Source: Mycobacterium gallinarum
Lineage (GTDB): Bacteria > Actinomycetota > Actinomycetes > Mycobacteriales > Mycobacteriaceae
Length of the DNA: 64,000 nucleotides
Direction: 5' to 3'
Assembly: GCF_010726765.1 (NCBI RefSeq)
Contig: NZ_AP022601.1
Coordinates: forward strand, 3,224,001-3,288,000
Each line of letters starts with the position of its first letter. Positions within the stretch are counted from its first letter, which is position 1. The translations under genes were made by a program, and so were the position numbers. Shown in pieces: positions 50,769-59,020 of this stretch. Under the pieces are notes generated by a model. The model searched no databases and had not been told where the DNA came from. It saw only the letters and a list, made by a program, of their open reading frames with translations.

Positions 50769-51599
50769 GTGCTCCAAGCCACGTCCGAGCAACTGGCTCC
50801 GCTGTCGCGCATGGAGCGCTTCGCCTTCCGCTTCGCGGACATCTTCAACCGTCGATTCGGACTGTTCGCGCGCTTCTGGAACCGCACATTCATGGTGGTG
50901 GTGCTGCAAATCACGGCAGCGCGTCGTATCCGCGCGTACGGCCTCGAGCGCATCGCGGGCCTCAACGGTTCCGATCGAGTGGTGATGGTGGCGAATCACC
51001 GGTCTTTCTTCGACTACTTCACCGTCATGCACATCATCTTCCAGTCGACTCAGCTGTCCAGCCGCATCCTGTTCCCGGTCCGGTCGGCGTTCTTCTACGA
51101 CAACCCCGCCGGCGTCGCCGTCAACTTCCTGATGAGTGGCATGGCGATGTTTCCGCCTGTCCTGCGCGATCCCGCGAAGCGCACGTTCAACCAGTACGCC
51201 GTCGCGCGCATCGTCTCAGAACTCCAGGTGCCCGGCAGGCTGGTCGGCTTCCATCCCGAGGGCACGAGGCAGCGCGGCGGCGATCCGTACCAATTCCTGC
51301 CCGTGCGCCCCGGCGTCGGCGAAGTCATCCAACGCGCGGGGGCGGGAGTGAAGGTGTTGCCGATCTTCGTCCTCGGCATCGACAACGATCTCCTACGAGA
51401 GACGTACCGGAATTGGCTCCGCCGCGACGAGTACCCCGTCGATGTCGTGTTCGGCGATCCCGTGGATGCTGCCGACCTACGCTGGAAAACAGACGATCCC
51501 GAGGCACACCTTGCCATCGCGAACCGGTGTGCAGACATGGTCGCGGCGCTGGGCGAGTACCAGCGCACACACGGTCGAGCGGTCTATCGCCCGGATTGA
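50769..51599 (+). CDS. 1-Acylglycerol-3-phosphate acyltransferase (PlsC-like)
   Basis: A 276-residue acyltransferase. It has N-H77-R-S-F-F-D82 (the H-X4-D catalytic motif), then F-H-P-E-G-T-R (glycerophosphate-binding) and a G-A-G-V-K-V-L-P-I-F block. It is probably peripheral or membrane-associated (hydrophobic V-V-V-L-Q-I region) and may acylate lysophosphatidate or another acceptor in mycobacteria. GTG 50769 lies 4 nt after GAGAAACC. It overlaps the convergent small membrane protein gene by 16 bp. Confidence 0.87.
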   Translation: MLQATSEQLAPLSRMERFAFRFADIFNRRFGLFARFWNRTFMVVVLQITAARRIRAYGLERIAGLNGSDRVVMVANHRSFFDYFTVMHIIFQSTQLSSRILFPVRSAFFYDNPAGVAVNFLMSGMAMFPPVLRDPAKRTFNQYAVARIVSELQVPGRLVGFHPEGTRQRGGDPYQFLPVRPGVGEVIQRAGAGVKVLPIFVLGIDNDLLRETYRNWLRRDEYPVDVVFGDPVDAADLRWKTDDPEAHLAIANRCADMVAALGEYQRTHGRAVYRPD

Positions 51600-51775
51600 C
51601 CAGCGCGAAGCACGGCGATCAACACACTGAACCCAACAGACAGCGCGAAGATGGCGAGTATCAGGTGGCGCAATCCATAGTCAGAGACGACGAACGCGAC
51701 CGATTGAAGTACACCTGCGAAGACGGCGATCGCCGCGAAGAGCACGGCAGCGATCCGCAACGACTTGGACGACAC
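51584..51775 (-). CDS. Small two-helix membrane protein
   Basis: A 63-residue protein with helices at about 7-28 and 36-57, separated by V-S-D-Y-G-L-R-H. GTG 51775 is the only suitable start. It is of hypothetical nature, supported by coherent membrane profile and codon pattern. It overlaps the 3' end of plsC by 16 bp in convergent orientation. No family recognised. Confidence 0.5.
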   Translation of the reverse strand: MSSKSLRIAAVLFAAIAVFAGVLQSVAFVVSDYGLRHLILAIFALSVGFSVLIAVLRAGQSGR

Positions 51776-51794
51776 CTACCAGCATAGGCACGCT

Positions 51795-52079
51795 CTACGC
51801 GACCGCGAGTCCGTCCTCCGCGCAAGGTGTTCCGGCCATCGCAAGGTCGATGGCGGCGTTGACAGCATGCGATGCCTCCCGAGGCAGCATGTGCCCTGCG
51901 AACGGAAGGTGCGTGTGCACGGCACCGGCGATCGATGCGGCGAGGCCGCGCTCGGCGAGCCTGCCCGCCGCCGTTGCGATCAGGACGAGCCCACTCGGCT
52001 CGACCGGTCGATCGGCAGCGGGACGTCCGAGGTACTCCAGCGCCGTCATGTCGCCCATCGAATGACCGGCGAGCGTCAA
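51795..52079 (-). pseudogene. Alpha/beta-hydrolase remnant with internal deletion
   Basis: A 94-codon open frame begins at the nucleophile elbow (L-A-G-H-S-M-G-D-M-T-A-L-E-Y-L-G), continues to P-S-G-L-V-L-I-A-T-A-A-G, and then jumps to a C-terminal segment with H-T-H-L-P-F-A-G-H-M-L-P-R-E-A-S-H, the catalytic His region. A normal hydrolase has about 130 residues before the elbow and a further 100-150 between these parts. Both are missing, so it is a decayed gene, though a short peptide could still be made. It lies between the small membrane gene and the M28 peptidase, on the same strand. Confidence 0.7.
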
Positions 52080-52138
52080 CGCACAAGCTGCGCAACGCGC
52101 AATGTCGCATTTCTGCGCATTGTCCTCGAGGAGGTGGT

Positions 52139-53638
52139 CTACTCTTCGTCGGGCAAGGGGTGGCGGGTGCGGTCGTCGCGAGCCGGGACTCCGTTGCGCC
52201 CGCCTTCGTCTTGGGCGTAGAGACCGACGACATGGGCGATCACCCCGCCGCTGAGCGCCAGCACGTCACGGTCGATGTTCTCGATCGTGTCCTCGGCGGT
52301 GTGGTAATTCGGGTCGCACTGCTGATCGGCGGTACCTCCCCACAGTTCAACCTGCTCTGGCGACTTGATGGTGTCGGAGCCGGTGTCGAAGTTGCCTGCC
52401 GGAATCCCCGCCAGCATGAACCCGTCGTAATCGCTGCGGCCGTCGAACGGCAGATCCTGCGGCGTCTTGCCTGCGCTCTCGACGATGTCGTCCAGGGTGC
52501 GTTCTATCCCGGGTGAGCCCTCGGGGATCAGCTGATCGAAGCCGAGCTCGAGGTCCGGCGGCAGGGACCCGTCAGCGTCGGAGGTGAAGTAGCACGTGTT
52601 GGGTGAGGCCATCATGTCGAAGTTCAGGTACAGCGCAATGTCTTTCAGTGCTTCAACGTCTAGTGATCGGACATAGTCGTATGACCCGAACAGCCCTTGT
52701 TCCTCGCCTCCCCAGAACCCGAATCGCACCGCGTTCGCCACTTCTGGCGACGGGCCCATCTGCAGCGCCGTCTCCAGCACCGTGGCCACGCCTGTTCCGT
52801 TGTCGTTGATGCCCGGGCCCTCTTTGACGCTGTCCAGGTGTGCACCGACCATGACCACGTTGTCCGTGGCTCCGGTCTTGGTCTGGGCGATTACGTTGCG
52901 TGTCTTGATCTGCTCGACTTTGGCGTCGGCGATGGCGGTCGCTGTCCCGCTTTGGGATCGGAGTTTGTCGCCGTCGGCTTTGTTCACGCTCAGCACCGGA
53001 ATCTTGATCTCATCGCTCTCGTCCATGACACCGCTGAACTCCTTCTCTTCGACGTCGTTCGCGATGACGAGTGCGACGGCCCCACGTTCGGTCGCTACGC
53101 CGGCCTTGTCGGCCAGTTCGCAGTCGCCCCTGTCCACCATCACGACCGCACCTGTGACGTCCAGGTCGTTGTAGTCCCTGGCTTCACATCCCAGGTGTCC
53201 GTCCCCGGAGACCACCACAAATCGTCCCGTAGCGCCCCCTGCAGGACTGGCGCCGCTGTATTCGATGGCGTGCGCCTCGAAGGGTTTCCCGTTGACGCTC
53301 AGCGACTCCTTGTCTACGGAGAAGACGGTCATCGCAAACTCAGGTGTGTCGACGTCGAACCCCTTGTCGCGCAGCATCTTAGCCACATACTCGACACTGG
53401 CGTCATAGCCGGGGGAACCGGCGACGCGGGTGCCGCCGTTGGCATCGGCAATCTTCTGGAGTTCCTCCAGATGCACCATCGTGGCATCCAGGGTGACCTT
53501 CGACTGGAGATCTTGTGCGTACTCGGCCGCGCTGCTCGCCGGCGCCACTTCCCCTTGACCGCGCCCGCAGCCACCGACGGCAACCAGTGTCGTGATTGCC
53601 GCACCCACCACGAACGCACGTCGCCCCCGATTGACCAT
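52139..53638 (-). CDS. M28 family zinc aminopeptidase lipoprotein (LpqL-like)
   Basis: A 499-residue lipoprotein. The lipobox is A-V-G-G-C24. A PA domain inserted at about 130-240 (S-G-D-G-H-L-G-C...V-D-R-G-D-C) is followed by the M28 core: V-G-A-H-L-D-S-V, I-N-D-N-G-T-G-V, W-G-G-E-E-Q-G-L-F-G-S and Y-H-T-A-E-D-T-I-E-N-I, giving zinc ligands His, Asp, Glu, His and the base Glu. LpqL (Rv0418) has this order. The enzyme releases N-terminal amino acids from extracellular peptides. ATG 53638 gives a full signal peptide. Confidence 0.9.
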   Translation of the reverse strand: MVNRGRRAFVVGAAITTLVAVGGCGRGQGEVAPASSAAEYAQDLQSKVTLDATMVHLEELQKIADANGGTRVAGSPGYDASVEYVAKMLRDKGFDVDTPEFAMTVFSVDKESLSVNGKPFEAHAIEYSGASPAGGATGRFVVVSGDGHLGCEARDYNDLDVTGAVVMVDRGDCELADKAGVATERGAVALVIANDVEEKEFSGVMDESDEIKIPVLSVNKADGDKLRSQSGTATAIADAKVEQIKTRNVIAQTKTGATDNVVMVGAHLDSVKEGPGINDNGTGVATVLETALQMGPSPEVANAVRFGFWGGEEQGLFGSYDYVRSLDVEALKDIALYLNFDMMASPNTCYFTSDADGSLPPDLELGFDQLIPEGSPGIERTLDDIVESAGKTPQDLPFDGRSDYDGFMLAGIPAGNFDTGSDTIKSPEQVELWGGTADQQCDPNYHTAEDTIENIDRDVLALSGGVIAHVVGLYAQDEGGRNGVPARDDRTRHPLPDEE

Positions 53639-53691
53639 GCCCGAATGCTAAGGGCGAGAGGTGACCCACCGCAGTCGCTTCGGCAGCTGCA

Positions 53692-53862
53692 TCAGTCCTC
53701 GTTCATCGGGGTTTGGGTCCGGCCCACGCCGAGCAACGCCACGGCGGCGCCGAAATACCACACGGTCGCGGCGAACCCGGGCAACCAAACGGCAACGCTG
53801 CCCCCGACCGTGAGCGCACTGTCGGGCAGAAAGTGGCAGCAAGGCCTTCTGCGCGGGTGCAG
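53692..53862 (-). other. Stop-to-stop frame with one membrane helix, no start codon
   Basis: Directly after and in the same frame as the FadD stop, 57 codons are open and encode a plausible membrane helix (V-G-G-S-V-A-V-W-L-P-G-F-A-A-T-V-W-Y-F-G) ending in T-P-M-N-E-D. There is no ATG, GTG or TTG in the frame before the helix. It may be a gene remnant, or an extension reached only by readthrough of TGA. Confidence 0.3.
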
Positions 53863-55515
53863 TCAGGCCTCGATATCCATGTTGACCAACACCCTGCGCA
53901 GCAGCTTCCCGGTGGCGTTGCGGGGTAGCTCGTCGATGAAGACCACGTCGCGGGGCACCTTGTGCCGCGCCAGGTTGTCCTTCACATACTGCTTGACCTC
54001 TGTGCCGTCCAGCTCGGCGCCGGGCTCGGAAACAATGAAGGCGCGCAACCGCTTTCCGAACTCCACGTCATCGACCCCGACCACGGCCACCTCGGCGATG
54101 TCGTCGCGCTCCTCCAGCAGATTCTCGACTTCCTGCGGGAAGACGTTCTCGCCGCCGGACACGATCATGTCGTCGTCGCGGCCGTCCACGAACAGCAGCC
54201 CGCTCTCGGTGAAATGACCCATGTCGCCGCTTGACATGTAGCCGTCGAGGATCTGCTTGTTGCGACCATCGGTGTATCCGGAGAACGGCGCACCGTTGCG
54301 GATGAAGATCCGGCCGCGGCGATTGGCACCCTCGACCCGTCGGTCGTGCTCGTCATACAGCACCACCTCACAGGTCACTGGAGCGCGGCCCGCGGTGCCG
54401 GGGGCCGCGCGCAGTTCGGCAGGGGTTGCGACCGTGGCGATGGCACATTCGGTGGAGCCGTACATGTTGTACAGCACGTCGCCGAAGGTGTCCTGGACGC
54501 GGTTGGACAGGTCGGGGCTCAACGCCGACCCGGCGATCAGGATCACCTTCAACGATGACGTGTCGTACTTGGCGATGACGTCGGGCGGTAGCTCGACCAT
54601 CCGGTGCAGCATCGTCGGGACCGCGACGAGCATGTCGGCCCTGTGGTCGGCGATGAGCTTCAACGTGTTCTCCGCCTTGAAGCGTCGGGCTGTCACGACT
54701 TTGTTGCCCAGGGCCGCACCGACGGTGTAGGTGGCCCATCCGGTGCTGTGGAAGATGGGCGACACGATGACCATGGTTCCCTTGCGCGGGAACGGGATTC
54801 GGTCGACGATCTGGGCGGTCGCAAGCGGGGAGACCGCCTCACGAGGCGCACCCTTGGGCAGGCCGGTCGTCCCGCTGGTGAGGATCACCGACCCGCCCGC
54901 CTTACTCGGCGGAGGCAGCGGGGCCGTGGAGTTCGCCGCGACGATGTCGTCGAGCATCTGCGCCCCGGCGGGCACGTCTGCACCGTCGTCCACCCACGTC
55001 AGCACACGCGGCAGATCGGGGGGAAGCGCGTCGAGCAGACCGAGGAACTCACTGTCGTGCAGCACAACGGTCACATGCTCGCGTTCGCACACCTCGGCGA
55101 ACTGGGGCTTGGCGAAGCCGGTGTTCATCAGCACCATCCGAGCGCCGACCTTGCCGCACGCGGCCATGGTGATGACGAGCCCTCGGTGGTCGCGGCACAG
55201 CACGCCGACGACCGAGCCCGCGGAGACGCCGAGTCTCCGTAACCCGTGCGCCAGGGCCCAGGACTGATCGTCGACCTGCTTATAGGTCAGCGTCCCGCGC
55301 TCGTCGACAACCGCCGGCAGGTTCGCGTACTTGCGTCCACCCTGGATGGCCATCGTGGCCTGCGGGCCGTAGACGCGAGCGAGCTTGGCGGTCTCAGCGC
55401 CGCCGCGAAGGTCCGTGAGGTCGATGATTCCGGTGTCGATGAGCCGTTTGGCCGCCCTTCCCGCCTCGGACACGTGCTGCAACCTCTGCCGAATGCCGCT
55501 CAGCACATCAGCCAT
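53863..55515 (-). CDS. Fatty acyl-CoA synthetase/ligase (FadD2/FadD12-like)
   Basis: A 550-residue ANL-superfamily enzyme that activates carboxylic acids to acyl-CoA through an acyl-adenylate. A3 P-loop is L-T-S-G-T-T-G-L-P-K-G, A5 is Y-N-M-Y-G-S-T-E-C, A7 is S-G-D-M-G and A8 is G-R-D-D-D-M-I-V-S-G-G-E-N-V, and the C-terminal Lys is in N-A-T-G-K-L-L-R-R. The sequence most resembles the mycobacterial FadD2/FadD12 group as I recall. Chain-length preference cannot be read. ATG 55515 is the first start. It follows the M28 gene on the same strand after 224 bp. Confidence 0.87.
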   Translation of the reverse strand: MADVLSGIRQRLQHVSEAGRAAKRLIDTGIIDLTDLRGGAETAKLARVYGPQATMAIQGGRKYANLPAVVDERGTLTYKQVDDQSWALAHGLRRLGVSAGSVVGVLCRDHRGLVITMAACGKVGARMVLMNTGFAKPQFAEVCEREHVTVVLHDSEFLGLLDALPPDLPRVLTWVDDGADVPAGAQMLDDIVAANSTAPLPPPSKAGGSVILTSGTTGLPKGAPREAVSPLATAQIVDRIPFPRKGTMVIVSPIFHSTGWATYTVGAALGNKVVTARRFKAENTLKLIADHRADMLVAVPTMLHRMVELPPDVIAKYDTSSLKVILIAGSALSPDLSNRVQDTFGDVLYNMYGSTECAIATVATPAELRAAPGTAGRAPVTCEVVLYDEHDRRVEGANRRGRIFIRNGAPFSGYTDGRNKQILDGYMSSGDMGHFTESGLLFVDGRDDDMIVSGGENVFPQEVENLLEERDDIAEVAVVGVDDVEFGKRLRAFIVSEPGAELDGTEVKQYVKDNLARHKVPRDVVFIDELPRNATGKLLRRVLVNMDIEA

Positions 55516-55605
55516 CGGGCCTCCTCACCATGTGTTTTGCGAGCACAGTAACAGGCACAAGTTAATGTCGAATCTGTACCTGCACGGCGAATGCCAAGCG
55601 CCGAG

Positions 55606-55836
55606 TCAGAGGTGGGGCTCGCTCTCGCGTCCGGCGACCAGGCCCATCGACTCCGCGTTGGCGATGACGTGCTCCCAACCGATGACGGCGGCGCCGATGA
55701 CGGCGACCGCGGTCGCGAAGACGGCGATCGAGGCCACCGAATGCACCATCTCGTTACTGATGAGGAGGACGCCGGTCAGTATGGCGCCGAAAGCTGCGGC
55801 GAGTGCCGTGCGCCGCACTGCCATCGAGTTGGTCAT
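55606..55836 (-). CDS. Small two-helix membrane protein
   Basis: A 76-residue protein with two helices (about 10-26 and 32-52) and a short charged C-terminus, N-A-E-S-M-G-L-V-A-G-R-E-S-E. ATG 55836 and 55824 are both possible starts. It is separated from the FadD gene by 90 bp. No family recognised, but it looks like a genuine gene. Confidence 0.55.
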   Translation of the reverse strand: MTNSMAVRRTALAAAFGAILTGVLLISNEMVHSVASIAVFATAVAVIGAAVIGWEHVIANAESMGLVAGRESEPHL

Positions 55837-56063
55837 ACGACCACTGTGCGTTCGCCGCCTGAGTAAATCCGAAGCGTTTTGTAGGGAAATGCTCTGAAAC
55901 TTTTCAGGTTCGACGACGCATCGACGTCACACCGCTGCGCGAGCGTGAGCTAGGTGCGACCGCACAAAACCGACCCACGAGCGGGATTCTGGCAAATGCG
56001 GTTCAGCAGTGTGATTGGCTGGCCGTTGCTATCGTTGGCCAATCCCGCAACCTGGGGGTTTAC

Positions 56064-58439
56064 GTGGAGCGACCGAGAGTTCGGCTGATCGCGTGGGTTG
56101 GCGCGATCTACCTTCTCGGTTACGCGTCGTGGCTAATGTTCGGCTGGGGCGGCGCTGGCGTGCTCACCGTTGTCAGCGATCTGGGCTCACTGGTGGCCGA
56201 GGCCTTGGCGGTCGTCTGCGTCATGCTGGCCGTCGCGTCCACCTCGGGCCGGCAGCGCATGGCGTGGGTAGCCCTGGCAGCCGGGCTGGCCAGCTGGTTC
56301 GTCGGCGACGCGATCTGGGCGATGTACGAGTTGGAACTCGAGGCGGAGGTGCCGTTCCCGTCACTGGCCGATCTGGGCTATCTGTCGTTTTACGTCTGCA
56401 CGCTCTTCGTGCTGGTGGTGTTGCCGACCGGCAATGCCCGCGTCACGGTCGCCCGGTTGTTCCTCGACGGGCTCCTGTTAGCGGTGTCGTTCTTCGCGCT
56501 GGCGTGGGTGTCGGGTCTGGACGACGTCGTAGCGGCGGGCGGAACAGATCCGTTGTCGTTCGCGCTGTCGCTGTTCTACCCGCTGGCTGACGTGGCGTTG
56601 TTCACGATGGCGGCGCTCATGCTGTCCCGTGCCGGCCCGGACCAACGGGTCACGATCAGTCTGCTGGCGGCCGGCATCGCGGCGGTGGCCATCGCCGACA
56701 GCGTGTACGTGTACCTCAGCATCAACGGCGCTTACCTGAGCGGCAACTACATCGACATCCTGTGGACGGGCGGGGTGATGCTGATGGCCGCTGCCGCGCT
56801 GGTGGCGGCTCAGGCGCGCTGGCATGTCGTCGATTCACACGACGCAACGCGGGTGGCGGTGTGGGTGCCGTACGTGCCGCTGCTGGTCGCGGTCGTCCCC
56901 AGCGTGTGGTACCTGTTCGGCGGTAAGAACACCGGCCCGGTATTTGCAGCGTTGCTGCTGTTGTTGGCAACAGTGTTGGTGCGGCAGGTGCTGTTCGTGG
57001 CCGAAAATCGGCGGCTGCTGGACACGGTCACCGATCAGGCACTGCGCGATCCACTGACGTCGTTGGCCAACCGAGTGCTGTTCGGCGACCGGCTGGCGCA
57101 CGCCGTGGCCATGCACGCGCGCGACGGTCGCGACGTCGCCGTGCTCTCACTGGATTTGGACGACTTCAAACTGATCAATGACAGCCTGGGTCATCCCGTG
57201 GGCGACGCAGTGTTGATCGAGGCCGCGGAGCGTCTACAGCGCAGCGTGCGTACCGGCGACACCGTGGCGCGGCTCGGCGGCGACCAGTTCGCGGTACTGC
57301 TCGAAGGCGGCGTCGAGCCGGCCATGACTGCGGCCGAACGCATCCTGGAGGTGTTCGACACCGAATTCTCGGTCGGCGATCAGTCGATCGACGTGCGGCC
57401 GAGCGCTGGACTGGCGGAGCTGAACCGGACCGTCACGACTGGGTTGACGTCCGAGGAGTTGCTCAAGCGGGCCAATGTGGCACTGTACTCGGCCAAGCGC
57501 ACCCGTACCGGGGGGATCGCGACGTTCGACGAAGACATGAAGCTGGTTGACAGCGAGGAGATAGGACCGCCGTGCAGCGCCGGTGCTCACGACGCACGGG
57601 TGGGCGGCATGCGGCTGTTGAGCGAATTACGCACGGCGATAAGCGATGGCGCCCTGTCTGCCGAGTACCAACCGAAGTTCCACATGGTCACCGGGCGGAT
57701 CATTGGTGTGGAGGCTTTGGTGCGCTGGCCGCATCCACGGTTGGGCACCCTGCTGCCGGACCAGTTCCTGCCGATGGCACGACAGAACGGGTTGATGGGA
57801 GCACTGACAGAGCTGGTACTGCACCGAGCGGCCGACGACGCCGTCGCATGGCACGCGATGGGATTCCCAGTTCCGTTCGCCATCAACCTTTTTCCGCCGT
57901 CACTGAACGAGCTCAGCCTGGCGTCGACGGTCGCCGGGGTGATGGCCGAACGCCATCTTCCGTTCGATCACGTGACAGTGGAGATCACCGAGGAACTCGT
58001 GCTGAGTAATCCGGAGCGTGCGCGTGAGGTCTTGATTCGGTTGCACGAATTCGGCATTCAAGTCGCCCTCGATGATTTCGGAAGTGGCTACTCTGCTTTG
58101 AACTACCTGATCCAGTTGCCTATCGACGAACTCAAACTCGACCGGAACCTCGTCGCACCGATATCGGAGGATCCGCCCGCGGCGATCATCGTCCGCAAAG
58201 TCATCGAGCTGACACGGGAACTGGGCATGGTGTGCGTCGCCGAGGGTGTCGAGAACTCGGCGACCGCGGACCTGCTCATCAGCTACGGCTGTGAGGTCGC
58301 GCAGGGCTACTACTACAGCCCGCCGGTGACGGCTGACGCGCTGCAACGCATGTTGTCTGCGCAGCACACGCCGATAGCCGAGCGGGCGACAACACTGGCC
58401 GCGCACGCACAATTCGACGAGCGCTCGATACAGCCGTAA
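56064..58439 (+). CDS. Membrane-bound GGDEF (GGDQF)-EAL cyclic-di-GMP protein
   Basis: A 791-residue protein. About eight membrane helices fill residues 8-300. The GGDEF domain (about 325-485) reads L-G-G-D-Q-F near 403, with Gln in place of the Glu of GGDEF. The EAL domain (about 520-770) is complete: V-E-A-L-V-R-W near 548, I-N-L-F-P-P, E-I-T-E-E, L-D-D-F-G-S-G-Y near 670, E-L-K-L-D-R, A-E-G-V-E-N and A-Q-G-Y-Y-Y-S-P-P, so all residues for metal and c-di-GMP are there. The most likely activity is phosphodiesterase, with the GGDQF domain a GTP or ligand sensor. It is related to the DcpA type, in which both domains lie in one protein. GTG 56064 follows a TATCGT -10. Confidence 0.88.
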   Translation: MERPRVRLIAWVGAIYLLGYASWLMFGWGGAGVLTVVSDLGSLVAEALAVVCVMLAVASTSGRQRMAWVALAAGLASWFVGDAIWAMYELELEAEVPFPSLADLGYLSFYVCTLFVLVVLPTGNARVTVARLFLDGLLLAVSFFALAWVSGLDDVVAAGGTDPLSFALSLFYPLADVALFTMAALMLSRAGPDQRVTISLLAAGIAAVAIADSVYVYLSINGAYLSGNYIDILWTGGVMLMAAAALVAAQARWHVVDSHDATRVAVWVPYVPLLVAVVPSVWYLFGGKNTGPVFAALLLLLATVLVRQVLFVAENRRLLDTVTDQALRDPLTSLANRVLFGDRLAHAVAMHARDGRDVAVLSLDLDDFKLINDSLGHPVGDAVLIEAAERLQRSVRTGDTVARLGGDQFAVLLEGGVEPAMTAAERILEVFDTEFSVGDQSIDVRPSAGLAELNRTVTTGLTSEELLKRANVALYSAKRTRTGGIATFDEDMKLVDSEEIGPPCSAGAHDARVGGMRLLSELRTAISDGALSAEYQPKFHMVTGRIIGVEALVRWPHPRLGTLLPDQFLPMARQNGLMGALTELVLHRAADDAVAWHAMGFPVPFAINLFPPSLNELSLASTVAGVMAERHLPFDHVTVEITEELVLSNPERAREVLIRLHEFGIQVALDDFGSGYSALNYLIQLPIDELKLDRNLVAPISEDPPAAIIVRKVIELTRELGMVCVAEGVENSATADLLISYGCEVAQGYYYSPPVTADALQRMLSAQHTPIAERATTLAAHAQFDERSIQP

Positions 58440-58488
58440 CAGCTCCGGTTGACTACTTGGCCACTGGCGATGTTGGTGACCACACCGG

Positions 58489-59016
58489 TCACGCAGGCCG
58501 CGTCACACACAGAGAGTTCAGAAGGTGTTCCGATCCCACGTCTGCCGGCCGACAGAAATGTTCGCTGGGATCGATCACATCGATCTGCACACCTGATGCG
58601 TGGATTGCGTGCTGTTTGAATGCACGGGCCGCGGAACCCAGAACGCGAGAGAGAGCATCACCGTCAGCAGCATCGTGCGCGCGCGCGTCGACGAATACGA
58701 CCTCGGCAACCTGCCTCTTCACGGCGTACTCAACGCACTCCTTCACCCGGTTATTCGCCGCGTGAAGGCCCGTCGTGATGACGAGAACCTTTGGCAAAGA
58801 CGCATCCTGATTCAGCAGCGTTTGGAGGTCACCGCATCGCGCGCCGACGATATCGATTGCGCGCGAACAGATAACGTCCGGTGCGTACACCGTCACATCC
58901 CACCCAGCTGCCGCCCAGTCAAATATGGAGCCGCCGGCGCATTGCACCGCGTCCGAGGCGCTCTGCGCCATGACGCCCAAGGCGTATCTGACCGCTGAAT
59001 CAGTTATGCACCGCAT
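58489..59016 (-). CDS. Hypothetical protein coupled to an amidohydrolase gene
   Basis: A 175-residue protein from ATG 59016; GTG 59037 would extend it into the amidohydrolase gene by 17 bp. It reads S-I-F-D-W-A-A-A-G-W-D-V-T-V-Y-A-P-D, then a Rossmann-like pattern K-V-L-V-I-T-T-G and E-V-V-F-V-D-A-R-A-H-D, and has seven cysteines. No family recognised. It lies 4 bp downstream of the amidohydrolase stop on the same strand, so it is probably co-expressed. It converges with the GGDQF-EAL gene. Confidence 0.72.
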   Translation of the reverse strand: MRCITDSAVRYALGVMAQSASDAVQCAGGSIFDWAAAGWDVTVYAPDVICSRAIDIVGARCGDLQTLLNQDASLPKVLVITTGLHAANNRVKECVEYAVKRQVAEVVFVDARAHDAADGDALSRVLGSAARAFKQHAIHASGVQIDVIDPSEHFCRPADVGSEHLLNSLCVTRPA

Positions 59017-59020
59017 TCTG

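Noticed and set aside
58473..58490. A small GTGACC/GGTCAC inverted repeat read as a CRP site
   Set aside because: The spacing between the GTGA and TCAC halves is 9 instead of 6, and it lies between convergent genes. At most a weak terminator.
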